Origin: JADFOB01 sp046753625
Lineage (GTDB): Bacteria; Planctomycetota; Phycisphaerae; UBA1845
Direction of reading: 5' to 3'
DNA length: 15,370 nt
NCBI GenBank assembly: GCA_046753625.1
Contig: JBHHUB010000092.1
Location: forward strand, 1 to 15,370
The notes beneath the pieces were generated by a model. It saw only the letters and a list, made by a program, of their open reading frames with translations, made no database searches and was not told where the DNA came from. Positions 6,602-14,769 of the stretch are shown here, one piece after another. Position 1 is the stretch's first letter; each line of letters starts with the position of its first letter. The position numbers and the translations under genes are program-made.

Positions 6602-9103
6602 CTAGCCCCACAGGCGCAAGGCGTCATTGTACGTTACCATGATGAAACAGGAGATAATCAGGGCCAAGCCGATCATTTGCGTGGCCACTTGAACTTTAAG
6701 GCTGACGGGGCTCCCCTTGATCTTTTCTATAATCAGGAAAATCATCAGCCCACCATCCACGATCGGCAGCGGCAGGAAGTTGATGACGGCCAGGTTGGCT
6801 GAAATCAACGCCATGAAGAAGAACGTGTCGACCCAACCCATCCGGGCGATCTTGCCACCGATCGATACGATGCCCAGTGGACCTGAGATGTTCTCCACGC
6901 CTACGCTGCGGGTCACGAGCATGCGCTTGATGACCTGGTAGACCTGCAGGATCACATAGTAGGTCTGGTGGAACCCGATTGACACGGCGTCCATCGCGTT
7001 GGTCCCCTTGACGGTAATCATTTCGTCCGCAAGCCCCACGTAGGGCATGAAGGCCACGCGCGCGAGCCACGGATCGATCATGTCCGCGGTGACATCGATG
7101 TACTTGGTCTCCACGGGAGCCAGTGGATTGGCCTGGAATTCGACGGGCACGTTCTTTTCGCCGATCAACCCCTTCAACACCGCGCGCGTCCCGGCGTGGT
7201 AACGCACCGCCACGGTTCGCTTGCGACCCCCTCGCTCGATTTCCACCGAGTCTCTTCCGTCGATGCTGAGAATCCTCGCCTCCGGTCCGACCCCAAGAAT
7301 CGATCGCAAGCAGCGCGGCACCTCAAACGACGCCGTCTTGGTCTGACCGTAGGCGTCCACATATTTCAGCTCGACCGGGTGACCCGCCCGAGCGCGAAAG
7401 GCGTTGATCAATTCCGTCCACGAGGACACGTCGCGCCCATCGACTTGCAGAATTTCTGCCCCGGCCTGGATGCCGCAACGCGCGGCGGGGGTCGCGACGC
7501 CGTCAACCTCCATCACGGGCTCACCAAGACGAAGCACATCCTCGGCAATCAACTGAAACTGAGCGCCGATCGTCCCCGGCGCTGCCGGCTTGACCCGGCA
7601 CGTGCGCCGCGACCCATCAGCGCCGAGCACTTCGAATACGATCGCTCGCCGCTCTCTACTCCGCACGACGCGATTGATGGAAGCGGCCGTGGGATTCGGC
7701 ACGCCGCCCGCCGTGAGCACGCGATCGCCCATCTTGATGCCGGCCTGGTCCGCCGGACAGCCGGGCCGAACCTCACCAAACAGCGCCTTGGGGCCGTCCT
7801 CGGTGATGATCGCGGGATCCATGGGCCGCACCACCGCGGCCATCGTGCCCCGCCCCTTCTTGTCGCGTTTGGGTCGCACAAACCCACGCAGAATCGTCCC
7901 ATCCGATTTTCGAACGGTAAACGCAATGTCGACTTCGGCCTGATCACGAATGCTTGACGCCACGGCCAGCAGGCTGGGATGGGATTGATCGTCCCATGCC
8001 AGTATGGTGTCGTTCTCGGCCAGACCGGCCAGTTCGGCCCGACTACCGGGGTAGACCTGAAAAAACCGGAACAACGGCCTGAGCCCGAGTACGCTTGCCG
8101 TACCACGATCCGACGGGTCGCTGGGATAGAGCGACAGCAGCGGCGGAATGCTGATCCGAACGCGCCGGGGCGCTGCGTCGGGGGCTTGGGGATCGGGACG
8201 ATCTACAATGATGTTGCTGTAGGTGTAACCCAGCATGGTCAGGAGCTGGTTGACGTTGTCATCAGTCACCGCCAGCCCATCCACCTCGACAATCCGGTCG
8301 CCGACGTGGGGATTGGTCTCCACCGTCTCATCAATCTGCGGCGCCACCGCGACGATCTCCGACGTATGCCCGGAACTGATGCCGATCATCAGTCGGCTGC
8401 CGCCGCGGGCTCCCTCCGGCCGGCGCTGCTCTGGCGTTACAAGAACCTTATGGCGCGTTTGCCCGTCGCGCTCGACCACGAACTCAATCGGTTCGTGCGG
8501 CGGGGCGAGCATGATGCCCATGGTTACATCGTCAAACGTCAGGACGCGCGTACCGTTGATTTCCTTGATAACGTCGCCTTGCAGCATCCCCCCCTGCTCT
8601 GCGGGACTGTCCGCCTCGATGACAGCCACGCGCGGTGCGTGGCCTTCCTTGCCCACCATAAAGACGATCATAAACAGCAGGCATGCAAAGAGGATGTTCA
8701 TGATGACGCCGGCGGAAACAATGGCCATGCGATGACCCACCGGCTTGTTGATAAACGATCGCGGATCGTCTACGAATTTGAGCTCCTCCGACTTGTCGTC
8801 GAAGTCTTCCTGACCAAGCATCTTGACGTAGCCGCCCAAGGGTAGGGCGTTGAAGGAATAGCGCGTCTCCCCTCGTGTGAAGCCACAAAGCTCTTTGCCG
8901 AACCCGACGGCGAATCGCTCCACGCGCACCCCGGCCCACTTCGCGACCATGAAGTGCCCCAGTTCATGGACGAAGACGATGACGGAAAACCCGAAGATCA
9001 TGACCAGGTAAGGCCAGACCGAGTCCCATACTCCGGCAACCGCCGACATCACGTCGGCCGCCCCCAGACTCCCACCGGAAAAATGTGCTAGCAAGTCGTG
9101 CAT
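6602..9103 (-). CDS. rseP: RseP-family site-2 (M50) intramembrane zinc metalloprotease with multiple PDZ-like repeats
   Basis: Membrane protease that cuts transmembrane substrates, such as anti-sigma factors, inside the bilayer. The catalytic HELGH (His46, Glu47, His50) sits in the first transmembrane segment (~31-50); a second segment lies at ~126-150; the C-terminal part carries GPLGIVSIGG (741-750), then NFLPLPIVDGG (775-785) with the third zinc ligand Asp783, and a last segment at ~805-822. At 833 residues it is almost twice E. coli RseP (450). The excess lies between segments two and three, where I count PDZ-like units near 158-222, 240-320, 345-412, 438-505 and 525-595, with a degenerate piece at ~600-690. 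ATG at 9103 is preceded by AAGAGGT. It overlaps dxr by 16 bp, implying translational coupling. The family is certain; the repeat count is by eye. Confidence 0.93.
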   Translation of the reverse strand: MHDLLAHFSGGSLGAADVMSAVAGVWDSVWPYLVMIFGFSVIVFVHELGHFMVAKWAGVRVERFAVGFGKELCGFTRGETRYSFNALPLGGYVKMLGQEDFDDKSEELKFVDDPRSFINKPVGHRMAIVSAGVIMNILFACLLFMIVFMVGKEGHAPRVAVIEADSPAEQGGMLQGDVIKEINGTRVLTFDDVTMGIMLAPPHEPIEFVVERDGQTRHKVLVTPEQRRPEGARGGSRLMIGISSGHTSEIVAVAPQIDETVETNPHVGDRIVEVDGLAVTDDNVNQLLTMLGYTYSNIIVDRPDPQAPDAAPRRVRISIPPLLSLYPSDPSDRGTASVLGLRPLFRFFQVYPGSRAELAGLAENDTILAWDDQSHPSLLAVASSIRDQAEVDIAFTVRKSDGTILRGFVRPKRDKKGRGTMAAVVRPMDPAIITEDGPKALFGEVRPGCPADQAGIKMGDRVLTAGGVPNPTAASINRVVRSRERRAIVFEVLGADGSRRTCRVKPAAPGTIGAQFQLIAEDVLRLGEPVMEVDGVATPAARCGIQAGAEILQVDGRDVSSWTELINAFRARAGHPVELKYVDAYGQTKTASFEVPRCLRSILGVGPEARILSIDGRDSVEIERGGRKRTVAVRYHAGTRAVLKGLIGEKNVPVEFQANPLAPVETKYIDVTADMIDPWLARVAFMPYVGLADEMITVKGTNAMDAVSIGFHQTYYVILQVYQVIKRMLVTRSVGVENISGPLGIVSIGGKIARMGWVDTFFFMALISANLAVINFLPLPIVDGGLMIFLIIEKIKGSPVSLKVQVATQMIGLALIISCFIMVTYNDALRLWG

Positions 9104-10239
9104 CGAGCTACCTCTTGTCTGGCCCGGCGATCGGCGTCAAACAGCGCACCGAGCTCGGGAGATTCAATCCAATCATGTTGTGAAAGGGCGTTTTCCACAA
9201 GACGAACAATGTCGGGATACGTAATCAGTCCGTCGCGAAAAAGCGCTACGGCCGCTTCGTTGGCCGCGTTGAGCACCGCGCCGGCGGTCCCGCCACGCCG
9301 GGCCGCTTCCAGCCCCAGCCGGATCGCAGGAAAACGCACCACGTCCGGCGGCTCCAGATTCAATTGCAACGCCCGTGTCCAATCCAATCGTGTCGACCGC
9401 CCCGGCATACGCCGCGGATAGGTCAGCGCGTATTGAATCGGCGTCTTCATGTCCGGAGCACCGAGCTGCGCGATCATAGAACCGTCTCGGAACTCCACCC
9501 ACGAATGTATGATCGACTCCGGATGGATGACGACGTGAATCTGCTCCGCCCGCAAGTCGAACAGCCACCGCGCCTCCACAATTTCCAGCGCCTTGTTCAT
9601 CATCGTGGCCGAATCGATCGTGATTTTCGGACCCATATCCCACGTCGGATGCTTCAGTGCGTCTTCCAACGTGACCCCCTCCATCGCCTCGGCATCCAGC
9701 GTGCGAAAGGGCCCGCCGGACGCCGTCAAGTAGACTCCGGCAACCTCGTCGGACCGCCCGGCATGAAGCGCCTGAAAGATAGCCGAATGTTCGCTGTCTA
9801 CCGGGATGATCGTCGCGCCATGTTCGGCGGCGGTTGCCATGAGCAGCCCGCCGGCCACGACAAGCGATTCCTTGTTGGCCAGCGCAATGCGACGACCCAA
9901 CTCGGCCGCACGCAACGTCGCGTGAATGCCATCCGTACCGACGATGGCCGTGACCACACAGTCGCAATCAACCGAATCGACCAGCGCGGTCAGCGAATCC
10001 GGGCCTTGCAGAAGCTTGGCCTTGGACGCGATGCGCCGGCCGGCCGCACCGCCGCATTCGCCGTCGCGGATGGCCACCGCCTCGGGGTGAAAACCTTCGA
10101 CCTGATCGGCCAGCATCTCCCAGTTCGACCCAGCCGCCAAGCCCACGACCGACCACCCGTCCGCCAGCCCATCCAATACGGAAAGCGTGTTCCGTCCGAC
10201 CGACCCGGTCGATCCCAATACAATGACGCGTTGTTTCAT
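9088..10239 (-). CDS. dxr: 1-deoxy-D-xylulose 5-phosphate reductoisomerase
   Basis: Cytosolic NADPH-dependent enzyme (also named IspC) converting 1-deoxy-D-xylulose 5-phosphate into 2-C-methyl-D-erythritol 4-phosphate, the committed step of the MEP isoprenoid pathway. The 383-residue protein shows the N-terminal nucleotide-binding GSTGSVGRNTL at 9-19, ANKESLVVAGG at 121-131, metal ligands Asp148 and Glu150 in PVDSEHSA, the TASGGPFR loop, the HPTWDMGPKITIDSATMMNKALEIVEA block with Glu219 as third metal ligand, and the HPESIIHS loop. The frame stays open upstream to 10515, but ATG at 10239 starts exactly at the conserved MKQRVIVLGSTG and lies below a good promoter match, so I chose it. Its ribosome binding site is weak. 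The 3' end overlaps the rseP-like gene, a pairing common in bacteria. Confidence 0.97.
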   Translation of the reverse strand: MKQRVIVLGSTGSVGRNTLSVLDGLADGWSVVGLAAGSNWEMLADQVEGFHPEAVAIRDGECGGAAGRRIASKAKLLQGPDSLTALVDSVDCDCVVTAIVGTDGIHATLRAAELGRRIALANKESLVVAGGLLMATAAEHGATIIPVDSEHSAIFQALHAGRSDEVAGVYLTASGGPFRTLDAEAMEGVTLEDALKHPTWDMGPKITIDSATMMNKALEIVEARWLFDLRAEQIHVVIHPESIIHSWVEFRDGSMIAQLGAPDMKTPIQYALTYPRRMPGRSTRLDWTRALQLNLEPPDVVRFPAIRLGLEAARRGGTAGAVLNAANEAAVALFRDGLITYPDIVRLVENALSQHDWIESPELGALFDADRRARQEVARCTTC

Positions 10240-10300
10240 GGGCGGCGAATAAATCCGCAGTAGCGGTGCAAACCAAGCCAAAACGAAGTATCGGACGCAA

Positions 10301-10329
10301 ATAATAGGAGCGATCGACCGCCGGGACAA
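10301..10329 (-). promoter_or_regulatory. candidate promoter of dxr-rseP
   Basis: On the minus strand, TTGTCC (10329-10324, 4 of 6) and TATTAT (10306-10301, 5 of 6) are separated by exactly 17 bp. Transcription would begin near 10294, about 55 nt ahead of the dxr ATG at 10239. This supports that start over the longer open frame, whose additional codons would lie in and upstream of the promoter. Confidence 0.5.
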
Positions 10330-10344
10330 GCGTCGGGGCCATGG

Positions 10345-10374
10345 TTGCACGCAACCGCCGAAATACGCTATGAT
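10345..10374 (+). promoter_or_regulatory. candidate promoter of the kelch gene
   Basis: TATGAT at 10369-10374 matches the -10 consensus at 5 of 6 positions. A poor -35, TTGCAC at 10345-10350, lies 18 bp upstream. Transcription would begin near 10381, leaving a leader of about 112 nt. It is back to back with the dxr promoter candidate in the 253-bp divergent region. Confidence 0.35.
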
Positions 10375-10492
10375 CGCAGCGAACCAAGGGGTCTTTTGCG
10401 GGCTCGGGCGTCCTTCGATGCCAAGAGTCTCTTCGCGGCCAACGTCTCCGGAAATAGTCGTGCATTTCGCGGACACCGTCAGGAGTTTAAAG

Positions 10493-11698
10493 ATGATGAA
10501 GCGGTTTCCCGGCATGATGGGCGTTTTCTTTCTGGCCGGCGGGCTGCCGGCTGCGCTGCCCGCCGTTTCCCAAGCCGGCGGCTTGCAAGGTAGCTGGTCG
10601 CAGCTTGCCCCCTACCCCACGAACATCACCAACAACGCGGTCACCAGCGTTTGCCAGGGTGGGTCGTGTACGATCTACAGCTTCATGGGTATGACCCAGC
10701 CGAACAATACAGCCAGCGTAACCGCGGCATCGTACAAGCTCGAATCGCCGGGGACCGGGCCTTGGATTCAAATCGCCGATGCCCCCCTGCTCAACGGCAA
10801 AGCCAAGATCGCCGCCTCAGCGGTCGTCTGCGGCGGCAACATCTACTTGCTCGGCGGCTACACGATCGGCGGGCCGGAAGTGACCGAGCCACGGCTGTTC
10901 CGCTATGACAACGCCACGGACACCTACATCCAGCTTGCCGACGTGCCCACTGAGGTGGATGACACGGTCACGGCGGTCTATCAGGATCGATACATCTACC
11001 TGATGAGCGGCTGGCACGGGCCGATCAATTCCAATACACAGGCGGTCCAAGTCTACGACACGCAGACCGACACCTGGCAACAGGCGACGCCGATTCCTGT
11101 GGCCGGGCGATTCGGACACACCGGCGGCGCCGTCGGCGACCGGCTCGTGTTCATCGACGGCTCGATCGCAGCAGGGCAGTTTCCCATCGTGCATACCACG
11201 GTTGTCGGAACCATCGACCCCGCAGACGTGGCGGCAATCAACTGGACCATCCCCGCGCCGAGCCCGTTTTCGCAAACGTATCGGGCGGCCGGCTCCCAGG
11301 GCACGCAACCCTGCGATCGGGTGATCTTCGTCGGCGGCACCAACAACCCCTACAACTTCAACGGCACCGGCTACAACGGCCAGCCCGCCAACCCCCTCGA
11401 TCAAGTGATGACCTACGACCCCGTCGCCGATGCCTGGTCGCTGGTGGACGATTCCTTCGGCGTCGCGCACGGCCCCACGATGGACCATCGCGGCCTGGTC
11501 TACTTCAACGGCGCCTGGGTCACCGTCGGCGGCATGAGAGGTCCGAACATCCCGACCAACGCCGTCAACGCCTTGACCATCGACGGCCTCTGCGCAAGCG
11601 CGGCAATCCCCACGACGTCGGAATGGGGCGTCGTCATCATGGTATTGCTGATGTTGGTCGTCGCGGGCAGAACGGTGCTGCACCCGCGGCACAATTAG
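10493..11698 (+). CDS. secreted kelch-repeat protein with IPTL-CTERM-like anchor
   Basis: Exported beta-propeller protein of 401 residues. The signal peptide covers roughly 1-28. Kelch-type repeats, with the pattern hydrophobic-GG ... YD-x-x-T-x-x-W, appear near 55-100, 110-152 (IYLLGGY ... YDNATDTY), 165-200 (IYLMSGW ... YDTQTDTW), 208-250 and 305-350 (VIFVGGT ... YDPVADAW); a further VTVGGMRG lies near the end. The C-terminus carries IPTTSEWG at 372-379, a hydrophobic stretch and Arg/His-rich last residues, the layout of the IPTL-CTERM sorting signal. Kelch propellers usually bind ligands or proteins; no target can be named. ATG at 10493 follows AGGAG with 7-nt spacing; the upstream in-frame extension would bury the signal peptide. 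No sorting enzyme is present in the window. Confidence 0.88.
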   Translation: MMKRFPGMMGVFFLAGGLPAALPAVSQAGGLQGSWSQLAPYPTNITNNAVTSVCQGGSCTIYSFMGMTQPNNTASVTAASYKLESPGTGPWIQIADAPLLNGKAKIAASAVVCGGNIYLLGGYTIGGPEVTEPRLFRYDNATDTYIQLADVPTEVDDTVTAVYQDRYIYLMSGWHGPINSNTQAVQVYDTQTDTWQQATPIPVAGRFGHTGGAVGDRLVFIDGSIAAGQFPIVHTTVVGTIDPADVAAINWTIPAPSPFSQTYRAAGSQGTQPCDRVIFVGGTNNPYNFNGTGYNGQPANPLDQVMTYDPVADAWSLVDDSFGVAHGPTMDHRGLVYFNGAWVTVGGMRGPNIPTNAVNALTIDGLCASAAIPTTSEWGVVIMVLLMLVVAGRTVLHPRHN

Positions 11699-11730
11699 CG
11701 AACCGGATCAGCCTTGCGTGCCGAGGCGGG
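11683..11730. terminator. possible shared stem spanning two convergent stops
   Basis: CCCGCGGCAC (11683-11692) can pair with GTGCCGAGGCGGG (11718-11730) if GAG is bulged; the 25-nt loop contains both stop codons (kelch gene ending at 11698, GTPase gene ending at 11708). As the two genes are only 9 bp apart, any terminator must overlap coding sequence. There is no T tract; this is a weak candidate. Confidence 0.25.
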
Positions 11731-13126
11731 TTTTCAGTTCGTGCTTGATCCGCCGCATAATGGAATCCTTGTCGAGCGAATCGACAATGCTTTGGATGAC
11801 CCGCTTCGGGCCGCTCGGGCCCCACGATGCGCCGTTGCGAAGATACACCTTGATGGCCTCGCCGATGACGCGGGAGGAATACCCGGCCGCAAAGGCTTGG
11901 ATCGGCGCGACGGCCGCGTACGCCGCCACGCCCGCTCCCCCGGTAAACAGCGAACTGGCCGCGAAGAAACTCTTGGCCAGGCCCACCAGAAAATGCGTCC
12001 CCACTTCCGTCGCGGTAAACAACCCGGCCATGCGCCCAATCTCCACGACGAGCTTGCCGATGCCGACGCGGGTCATAGAGATGCCATAGAGCCGGGAAAG
12101 GGCAAAGACCATGGCGATGTCCGTGCCGATGCCGCCGGCCACGTCGGCCACCGCGACCGGATTGCATGCCACGGCGATGGCCTTGGCGATCGTAAACCTC
12201 CAGATAAGGTGATCGGCCTGATCGTCGCGGATCGCTACGCGCCGTTCGATAATCCGCTCGTTGAGGTCGTCCACAAAAAGCATCGTGTTCAGCGCGGCCA
12301 GCGCGTGGCCTTCACGTTCCAAAACCTCGAGGATTTTGAGCTTCAAATCCGCGACCTGCGGCTCGGGTTGATGCCACTGATGCTGCGTGGTTCCGTCGGC
12401 TTGGCGCACGATCACGCGGACCGCTTTCGGCTTCCCGGCCGCCAGGACGACATCCTCCGGCTTGACCAACTCCTTAACGCGCTCGTCGCAAATCGCCTGA
12501 TAAATCTTGTCACGATCCTGCTCGGGGTACAGATCGATCATGTTGAAGACCACGATGATCGGTTTCTTCGCCCCGCGCAGCTCCGACAGCGCTTCTTGCT
12601 CGGGTCGAAGCATGTCGCCCGACACGACGAACAGCAACAGATCCGCACGCCGGGCGATCTGGCGGGCCATCCTCGATCGGGCTTCGCCGTCGATCTCATT
12701 CAGGCCTGGCGTATCGATCAGTTCGATTCCACCGCCCGTCGTTCCGTCCTGCCGAAACGACCACGACCCGACACGTCCGCCATCGGCTTCCTCCGGATTC
12801 CAAGTGGCCGAGGCGTGGCCCTGCGTCGTGCCGTGCGTCGCGCCGATCTCGAAGACGTCTTGGCCGAGCAGCGCGTTGAGCAACGCGGATTTGCCGCGCG
12901 AGACCATCCCGAAAACCGCGATGTGGATGACGCCGCAATCCAGCTTGGCCATCATGGCCTCGACCTCTTCGATCTCCCGCTCGAAGGCCGCGCGATCGGC
13001 TCCCTCAAGATCAAACTGACCCATCACCGCGCTGAGACTCGTACGCGCCTGATCGAGCACCAACTCATGCGGCGTAAACAGCGCGTCATCGGGCGTGGGC
13101 CGATCGGATGAGGGCATCTCAGGCAT
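11708..13126 (-). CDS. dynamin/Era-like GTPase with DUF697-like C-terminal region (second gene of pair)
   Basis: Predicted P-loop GTPase of 472 residues. G-motifs in order: G1 GMVSRGKS at 73-80, G2 Thr in HGTTQ near 100, G3 DTPG at 138-141, G4 NMID at 195-198. The N-terminal ~60 residues look helical and charged and lack a membrane segment. The C-terminal part, ~310-440, is rich in Ala, Gly and hydrophobic residues (NPVAVADVAGGIGTDIAMV; FFAASSLFTGGAGVAAY) and resembles the DUF697 region of YcjF-type and Era-like proteins, suggesting membrane contact. ATG at 13126 is preceded by GGAG with 7-nt spacing and overlaps the upstream GTPase gene by 8 bp; TTG at 13153 is an alternative adding nine Arg-rich residues. 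GTPase identity is firm, cellular role unknown; stress-linked or membrane-remodelling functions are guesses. Confidence 0.88.
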   Translation of the reverse strand: MPEMPSSDRPTPDDALFTPHELVLDQARTSLSAVMGQFDLEGADRAAFEREIEEVEAMMAKLDCGVIHIAVFGMVSRGKSALLNALLGQDVFEIGATHGTTQGHASATWNPEEADGGRVGSWSFRQDGTTGGGIELIDTPGLNEIDGEARSRMARQIARRADLLLFVVSGDMLRPEQEALSELRGAKKPIIVVFNMIDLYPEQDRDKIYQAICDERVKELVKPEDVVLAAGKPKAVRVIVRQADGTTQHQWHQPEPQVADLKLKILEVLEREGHALAALNTMLFVDDLNERIIERRVAIRDDQADHLIWRFTIAKAIAVACNPVAVADVAGGIGTDIAMVFALSRLYGISMTRVGIGKLVVEIGRMAGLFTATEVGTHFLVGLAKSFFAASSLFTGGAGVAAYAAVAPIQAFAAGYSSRVIGEAIKVYLRNGASWGPSGPKRVIQSIVDSLDKDSIMRRIKHELKTRLGTQG

Positions 13127-14672
13127 CTCGCGTCTCCGACGAGCTCGCAACAAGCCGCCCCGCCGCCTCCTTGATAAACGCCCTCACAAATTCACCTTTC
13201 TTTTCGAGATCAAAATGCCTTTCGATCGCCCCCTGCACACCGCCCTCGCCCCAATCCTGATTGCCCGCGAAGTAGTCGATGAATGCCAGACCGCTGACCC
13301 TGGTGAGGTACGCCCCGCTCACGGCTTCAATCGTGCCGCCGGCCACAAACCCCACCACCGACGCCTTGAGCGCCTTGCCCAGAATCTCCGTCGCCAGCGA
13401 TACCACGCCCAGCTTCATCATCACCTGCCCCAACTCGCGCGCCAGCTTCTTGGCATCGCCCAGCCCCAGTTCCACGCCGAACAGCGACGCAATCTCCGAC
13501 ACCATTTGGTAGTTGATGGCCGCCGCCGCCAACGCGCCCAGGCCGGGAACGGGATTGACGAACAGCACACCGGCCGTGGTCCATTGGAATCGCGTGACAA
13601 CCGCTCGGGCGTTTTCACGGCGTGCCGCGTCCATGACATCGCGGGCCTTTTGAGAAACCCGCCGCGCCCGCAGGAGAATCGTATTGGCCAGCAAATGCCG
13701 CCCTTCCCGGCGCAATATGGCGTCGATCCGATCGGCCAGCGTACCGACGTCGGGTTTGGGCTGATGCGTTTCGCCCGACCCACCGCCACCGCCCGCGTCG
13801 ACAAGCGCCACCGGCGCCGGATCGGCCGCGACCACCACCACGTCTTCCGGTCGCACGAGATTCGCCAGACGCTCGCCCAGACGCTTCCGGATCGCGGCTA
13901 CGTCCTCCGGCGGAAACAGGTCCCGCTTGTTGAGCACGACGAGCACGCGCTTGCCGATGCCCAGCAGCGACGCCATCGGTTTGAATTCGATGTCGCGCAA
14001 ATCCTGATCCACGACGAACAGCAGCAGATCAGCCTCCGATGCCAGAGCACGGGCACGTTCCTCGCGCATCGCGCCGGCGGCGCCCTCTTCCGAAAGGCCG
14101 GGCGTGTCGATCAGCGTCAGCCCGCCGTCATCGAAGCCATCGACCCCGTACGCATGTTCCGCCGCCCCCTTCGTCGTACCGGTGATCGGGTCCGTCGCAC
14201 CTACCCGACCACCGAGCAGCGCGTTGATGATGGACGTTTTGCCCGCCGAGGTCGTGCCGAACACGACGATCGTGTATTGGCGCGTCGTGAAATCGTGTTG
14301 CACGCGGTCCAGCTCCGCACCCAACGCCTGCCGCGCGATCTCATCGCCGACCAGCTCGAGTTGCCGCCGGGCGGCACTGAGGCTTTGATCCGCGGCCTGC
14401 TCCGGGTGCTTGGCGATCGCCGGCCGGCTGCGCGCAACGCGCGACGCGCGGGAATACTTCCACAATATCCGCAAGCCCGTCAGCATCAGCGCCAGCAGCA
14501 ATCCGACGACGGCCACGACGGCCATCGCCGCCAACCATTGCGAAACCCCCGCGATGCGATCGTACAGCTCACTCAGCGAAGAGAGCACCCAACCCAGCAG
14601 GGCCAGGGAAATCAGCGCGAGGATGATGCCCCCAAGAACGCCGGAACCTGATTCATGAGCTCGCGTTTTCAT
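13119..14672 (-). CDS. membrane-anchored Era/dynamin-like GTPase with DUF697-like C-terminal region (first gene of pair)
   Basis: Predicted membrane-bound GTPase of 517 residues. Two N-terminal hydrophobic segments (~11-31 and ~46-70) are followed by a basic, helical linker. G-motifs: G1 GTTSAGKT at 139-146, G2 TGTTKG near 164-169, G3 DTPG at 189-192, G4 NKRD at 248-251. The region from ~355 to 490 (NPVPGLGALAAAAINYQMV; VVGFVAGGTIEAVSGAYLT) matches the layout of the downstream GTPase and DUF697-type proteins. The G4 motif is canonical here, unlike NMID in its partner. I chose ATG at 14672; TTG at 14693 and GTG at 14678 are in frame and no start has a strong ribosome binding site. The gene overlaps the next by 8 bp and lies 97 bp after a secreted-protein gene. 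Function unknown. Confidence 0.88.
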   Translation of the reverse strand: MKTRAHESGSGVLGGIILALISLALLGWVLSSLSELYDRIAGVSQWLAAMAVVAVVGLLLALMLTGLRILWKYSRASRVARSRPAIAKHPEQAADQSLSAARRQLELVGDEIARQALGAELDRVQHDFTTRQYTIVVFGTTSAGKTSIINALLGGRVGATDPITGTTKGAAEHAYGVDGFDDGGLTLIDTPGLSEEGAAGAMREERARALASEADLLLFVVDQDLRDIEFKPMASLLGIGKRVLVVLNKRDLFPPEDVAAIRKRLGERLANLVRPEDVVVVAADPAPVALVDAGGGGGSGETHQPKPDVGTLADRIDAILRREGRHLLANTILLRARRVSQKARDVMDAARRENARAVVTRFQWTTAGVLFVNPVPGLGALAAAAINYQMVSEIASLFGVELGLGDAKKLARELGQVMMKLGVVSLATEILGKALKASVVGFVAGGTIEAVSGAYLTRVSGLAFIDYFAGNQDWGEGGVQGAIERHFDLEKKGEFVRAFIKEAAGRLVASSSETRDA

Positions 14673-14769
14673 CGTCACGAAAGCGTACTCCAACCACGGT
14701 TACGCGACAATTCGGAATGGTTTGCCGGTTATTCTGGAAAGTTGGGTAACGCAACGCGCCGTCGCGCCG
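14673..14769. other. short gap between secreted-protein gene and GTPase pair
   Basis: A 97-bp gap between two minus-strand genes. I found no convincing promoter pair or terminator. A short inverted repeat GTTG/CAAC surrounds 14740-14754, too small to interpret. The genes may be cotranscribed or the GTPase pair may have its own promoter; the sequence does not decide. Confidence 0.35.

Noticed and set aside
7979..8845. Plus-strand open frame of 288 codons
   Set aside because: Antisense to the rseP-like gene, whose catalytic and PDZ motifs are clear.
10240..10515. N-terminal extension of dxr by 92 residues
   Set aside because: The conserved Dxr start is at 10239, the extra peptide has no homology I recognise, and a good promoter match lies inside this stretch.
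11714..13111. Plus-strand open frame of 465 codons
   Set aside because: Antisense to the second GTPase gene; composition Arg/Asp/His-rich with no recognisable family.
13095..14651. Long plus-strand open frame of 518 codons
   Set aside because: It runs antisense to the membrane GTPase gene, is Arg/His/Gln-rich with no domain, and the opposite frame has full G-motifs. It is a shadow of G+C-rich coding sequence.
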